Of a DNA stretch of 64,000 nt, positions 63,119 to 64,000 are shown one piece after another (position 1 is the stretch's first letter; every line of letters starts with the position of its first letter). Made by a program: the position numbers and the translations under genes. Source of the stretch: Bradyrhizobium sp. Ash2021 (lineage in GTDB: Bacteria; Pseudomonadota; Alphaproteobacteria; Rhizobiales; Xanthobacteraceae); the NCBI RefSeq assembly GCF_031202265.1, contig NZ_CP100604.1, forward strand, positions 5,438,501 to 5,502,500. Direction: 5' to 3'. The notes below the pieces were generated by a model that was given only the letters and a program-made list of their open reading frames with translations, was not told the origin of the DNA and searched no databases.

Positions 63119-63936
63119 TATTTCACGCCTTCGCGTTCGATCATGACGGAGGCGGCGACCTTTTCGGCCGCGCGCTTGCTGCCGCCGAGCCCTTCGGCCG
63201 GCGCAAGTCCCGGCAGTTCCACAGCGACACGGAATTGCGGATCATGATGCGGTCCGGTGCGCTCGACCTCGCGATAGACCGGCGTCGGCATCCCCTTGCT
63301 CTGCGCCCATTCCTGCAGCACCGTCTTGGGATCGCGCAGCGGCCGCCGCGGCTTGCGCATCCGTTCGAGCCAGTTGCGCTCGACGAATTGCGCCGCCGCC
63401 TGATAGCCGCCGTCGAGAAAGATCGCCCCGATCAGGGCTTCGCAGATGTCGCCGAGCACAGATTTGCGCAACCTTGCACTCGCGCTGGCGCCGACCTGGC
63501 CGAGCTTGATGTCGTCGACCAGGCCGAGCGATTTTGCGACGTCGGCACAGCTCTCCTTGCGCACGAGATCGGCCAGCCGCTTCGACAACTCGCCTTCGTC
63601 GGCGTTCGGAAACGCGCGATAGAGCATGTCGGAAACGATCAGCCCGAGCACGTGGTCGCCGAGAAATTCCAGGCGCTGATAGCTCTCCCCGCGGCTGCGG
63701 GCCGGCTTCAGCGCCGATACGTGGGTGAACGCGGTGGCCAGCAGCAAGGGATCGGCGAATTTGTGCCCGATGCGCGCCTCGAGCGCCGCGGTGGCGGCAG
63801 CCGCGGCCTTTGCGCCGGCCTTGGCGCCGGCCTTGCCGCGCTTCTTCTTGGGCACGGCAGTGTCGCCGGCATCAGGAAGCGGGCTCGGCTCGCCGGACGT
63901 CGGGGGCTCCTGGATGACGGGCGTTTCGTCGTTCAT
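63118..63936 (-). CDS. rnc: Ribonuclease III
   Basis: A 272-residue double-strand-specific RNase. The signature is QRLEFLGD (87-94), with the catalytic Glu and Asp; the dsRNA-binding domain covers about 195-268 (DPKTVLQEWAQSKG, KRAAEKVAASVMI). The first 50 residues are a Pro/Lys/Ala-rich extension (KKKRGKAGAKAGAKAAAA) not present in E. coli. ATG at 63936 overlaps the lepB stop as ATGA. Confidence 0.95.
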   Translation of the reverse strand: MNDETPVIQEPPTSGEPSPLPDAGDTAVPKKKRGKAGAKAGAKAAAAATAALEARIGHKFADPLLLATAFTHVSALKPARSRGESYQRLEFLGDHVLGLIVSDMLYRAFPNADEGELSKRLADLVRKESCADVAKSLGLVDDIKLGQVGASASARLRKSVLGDICEALIGAIFLDGGYQAAAQFVERNWLERMRKPRRPLRDPKTVLQEWAQSKGMPTPVYREVERTGPHHDPQFRVAVELPGLAPAEGLGGSKRAAEKVAASVMIEREGVK

Positions 63937-64000
63937 CGCACGATTGAGAATATGCGATTCCAGCGCACCGCGGTCGGCCAGCGCCAGAACATCCAGGCGT
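63933..64000 (-). CDS. lepB: Signal peptidase I, last 21 codons
   Basis: The frame entering from the window edge reads AWMFWRWPTAVRWNRIFSIVR and stops at 63933. This is a typical LepB C-terminus (…RWxRxFxxI). The position before rnc-era, with overlapping stop/start, is the usual lepB-rnc-era order. Only the end is visible. Confidence 0.75.
   Translation of the reverse strand, partial: AWMFWRWPTAVRWNRIFSIVR

Overview
The window looks like chromosomal DNA of a Bradyrhizobium-like alphaproteobacterium (Nitrobacteraceae). The DNA is GC-rich. Housekeeping genes appear in the usual rhizobial order: a bamE-like gene, a cytochrome bc1 chaperone, DUF177, plsX, fabH, ihfA and a MerR gene; glyA-nrdR-ribD-ribE-ribH-nusB-thiL; and lepB-rnc-era followed by recO and parC. 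A Mg-type HemB, a K+-independent H+-pyrophosphatase and many hyphen-like palindromic intergenic repeats fit the same assignment. The assignment rests on recognition of gene content, not on a database search.

Layout. 1-5.8 kb: two tandem saccharopine-dehydrogenase-like paralogues (the first cut by the window edge), a DUF169 protein, a YdcF-like protein, an acetamidase/formamidase and an SDR. 5.8-8.9 kb: an accessory patch with four tiny genes whose products join a double-glycine-type leader to different short pieces of the type VI secretion tube protein Hcp; then a GlsB-like membrane protein and two small unknowns. 8.9-11.8 kb: an IS3-family element inserted among two genes with HEPN-like R-N-x-x-A-H motifs, ending at tRNA-Pro. 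11.9-17.1 kb: MerR, ihfA, fabH, plsX and partners. 17.3-18.3 kb: a frameshifted tripartite-transporter binding protein. 18.4-27.4 kb: hppA, a cold-shock gene and the glyA-to-thiL cluster. 27.7-39.6 kb: GST, small unknowns, a MarR regulator, hemB, RDD protein, bpt, mntH with a Mur/Fur-like box, two MFS exporters and a class III cyclase.

39.7-42.9 kb is an arsenic operon (arsR, an ArsI-like lyase, aqpS, arsC, tightly overlapped) with a divergent MFS exporter. 43-46.8 kb holds a lactonase-like hydrolase, a DMT exporter divergent from an XRE/MmyB-type regulator, and membrane proteins. 46.8-53.1 kb is a TauE-like and chromate-resistance region: a DUF1259 protein, an MFS protein, a secreted lectin-fold protein, chrB and chrA. 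Two unlinked start sites there, before the DUF1259 gene and before chrB, share the same promoter spacing and the same structured leader RNA, which in chrB masks the ribosome-binding site. 53.4-58.6 kb: an A/T-richer unknown gene, a frameshifted CDF zinc exporter, a PQQ dehydrogenase and a GntR-slipin pair. 58.6-64 kb: parC, recO, a membrane protein, era, rnc and the end of lepB.

The two observations most worth following are the leader-plus-Hcp-fragment peptides at 6.2-7.4 kb and the duplicated promoter/leader-RNA module at 47.6 and 50.8 kb.
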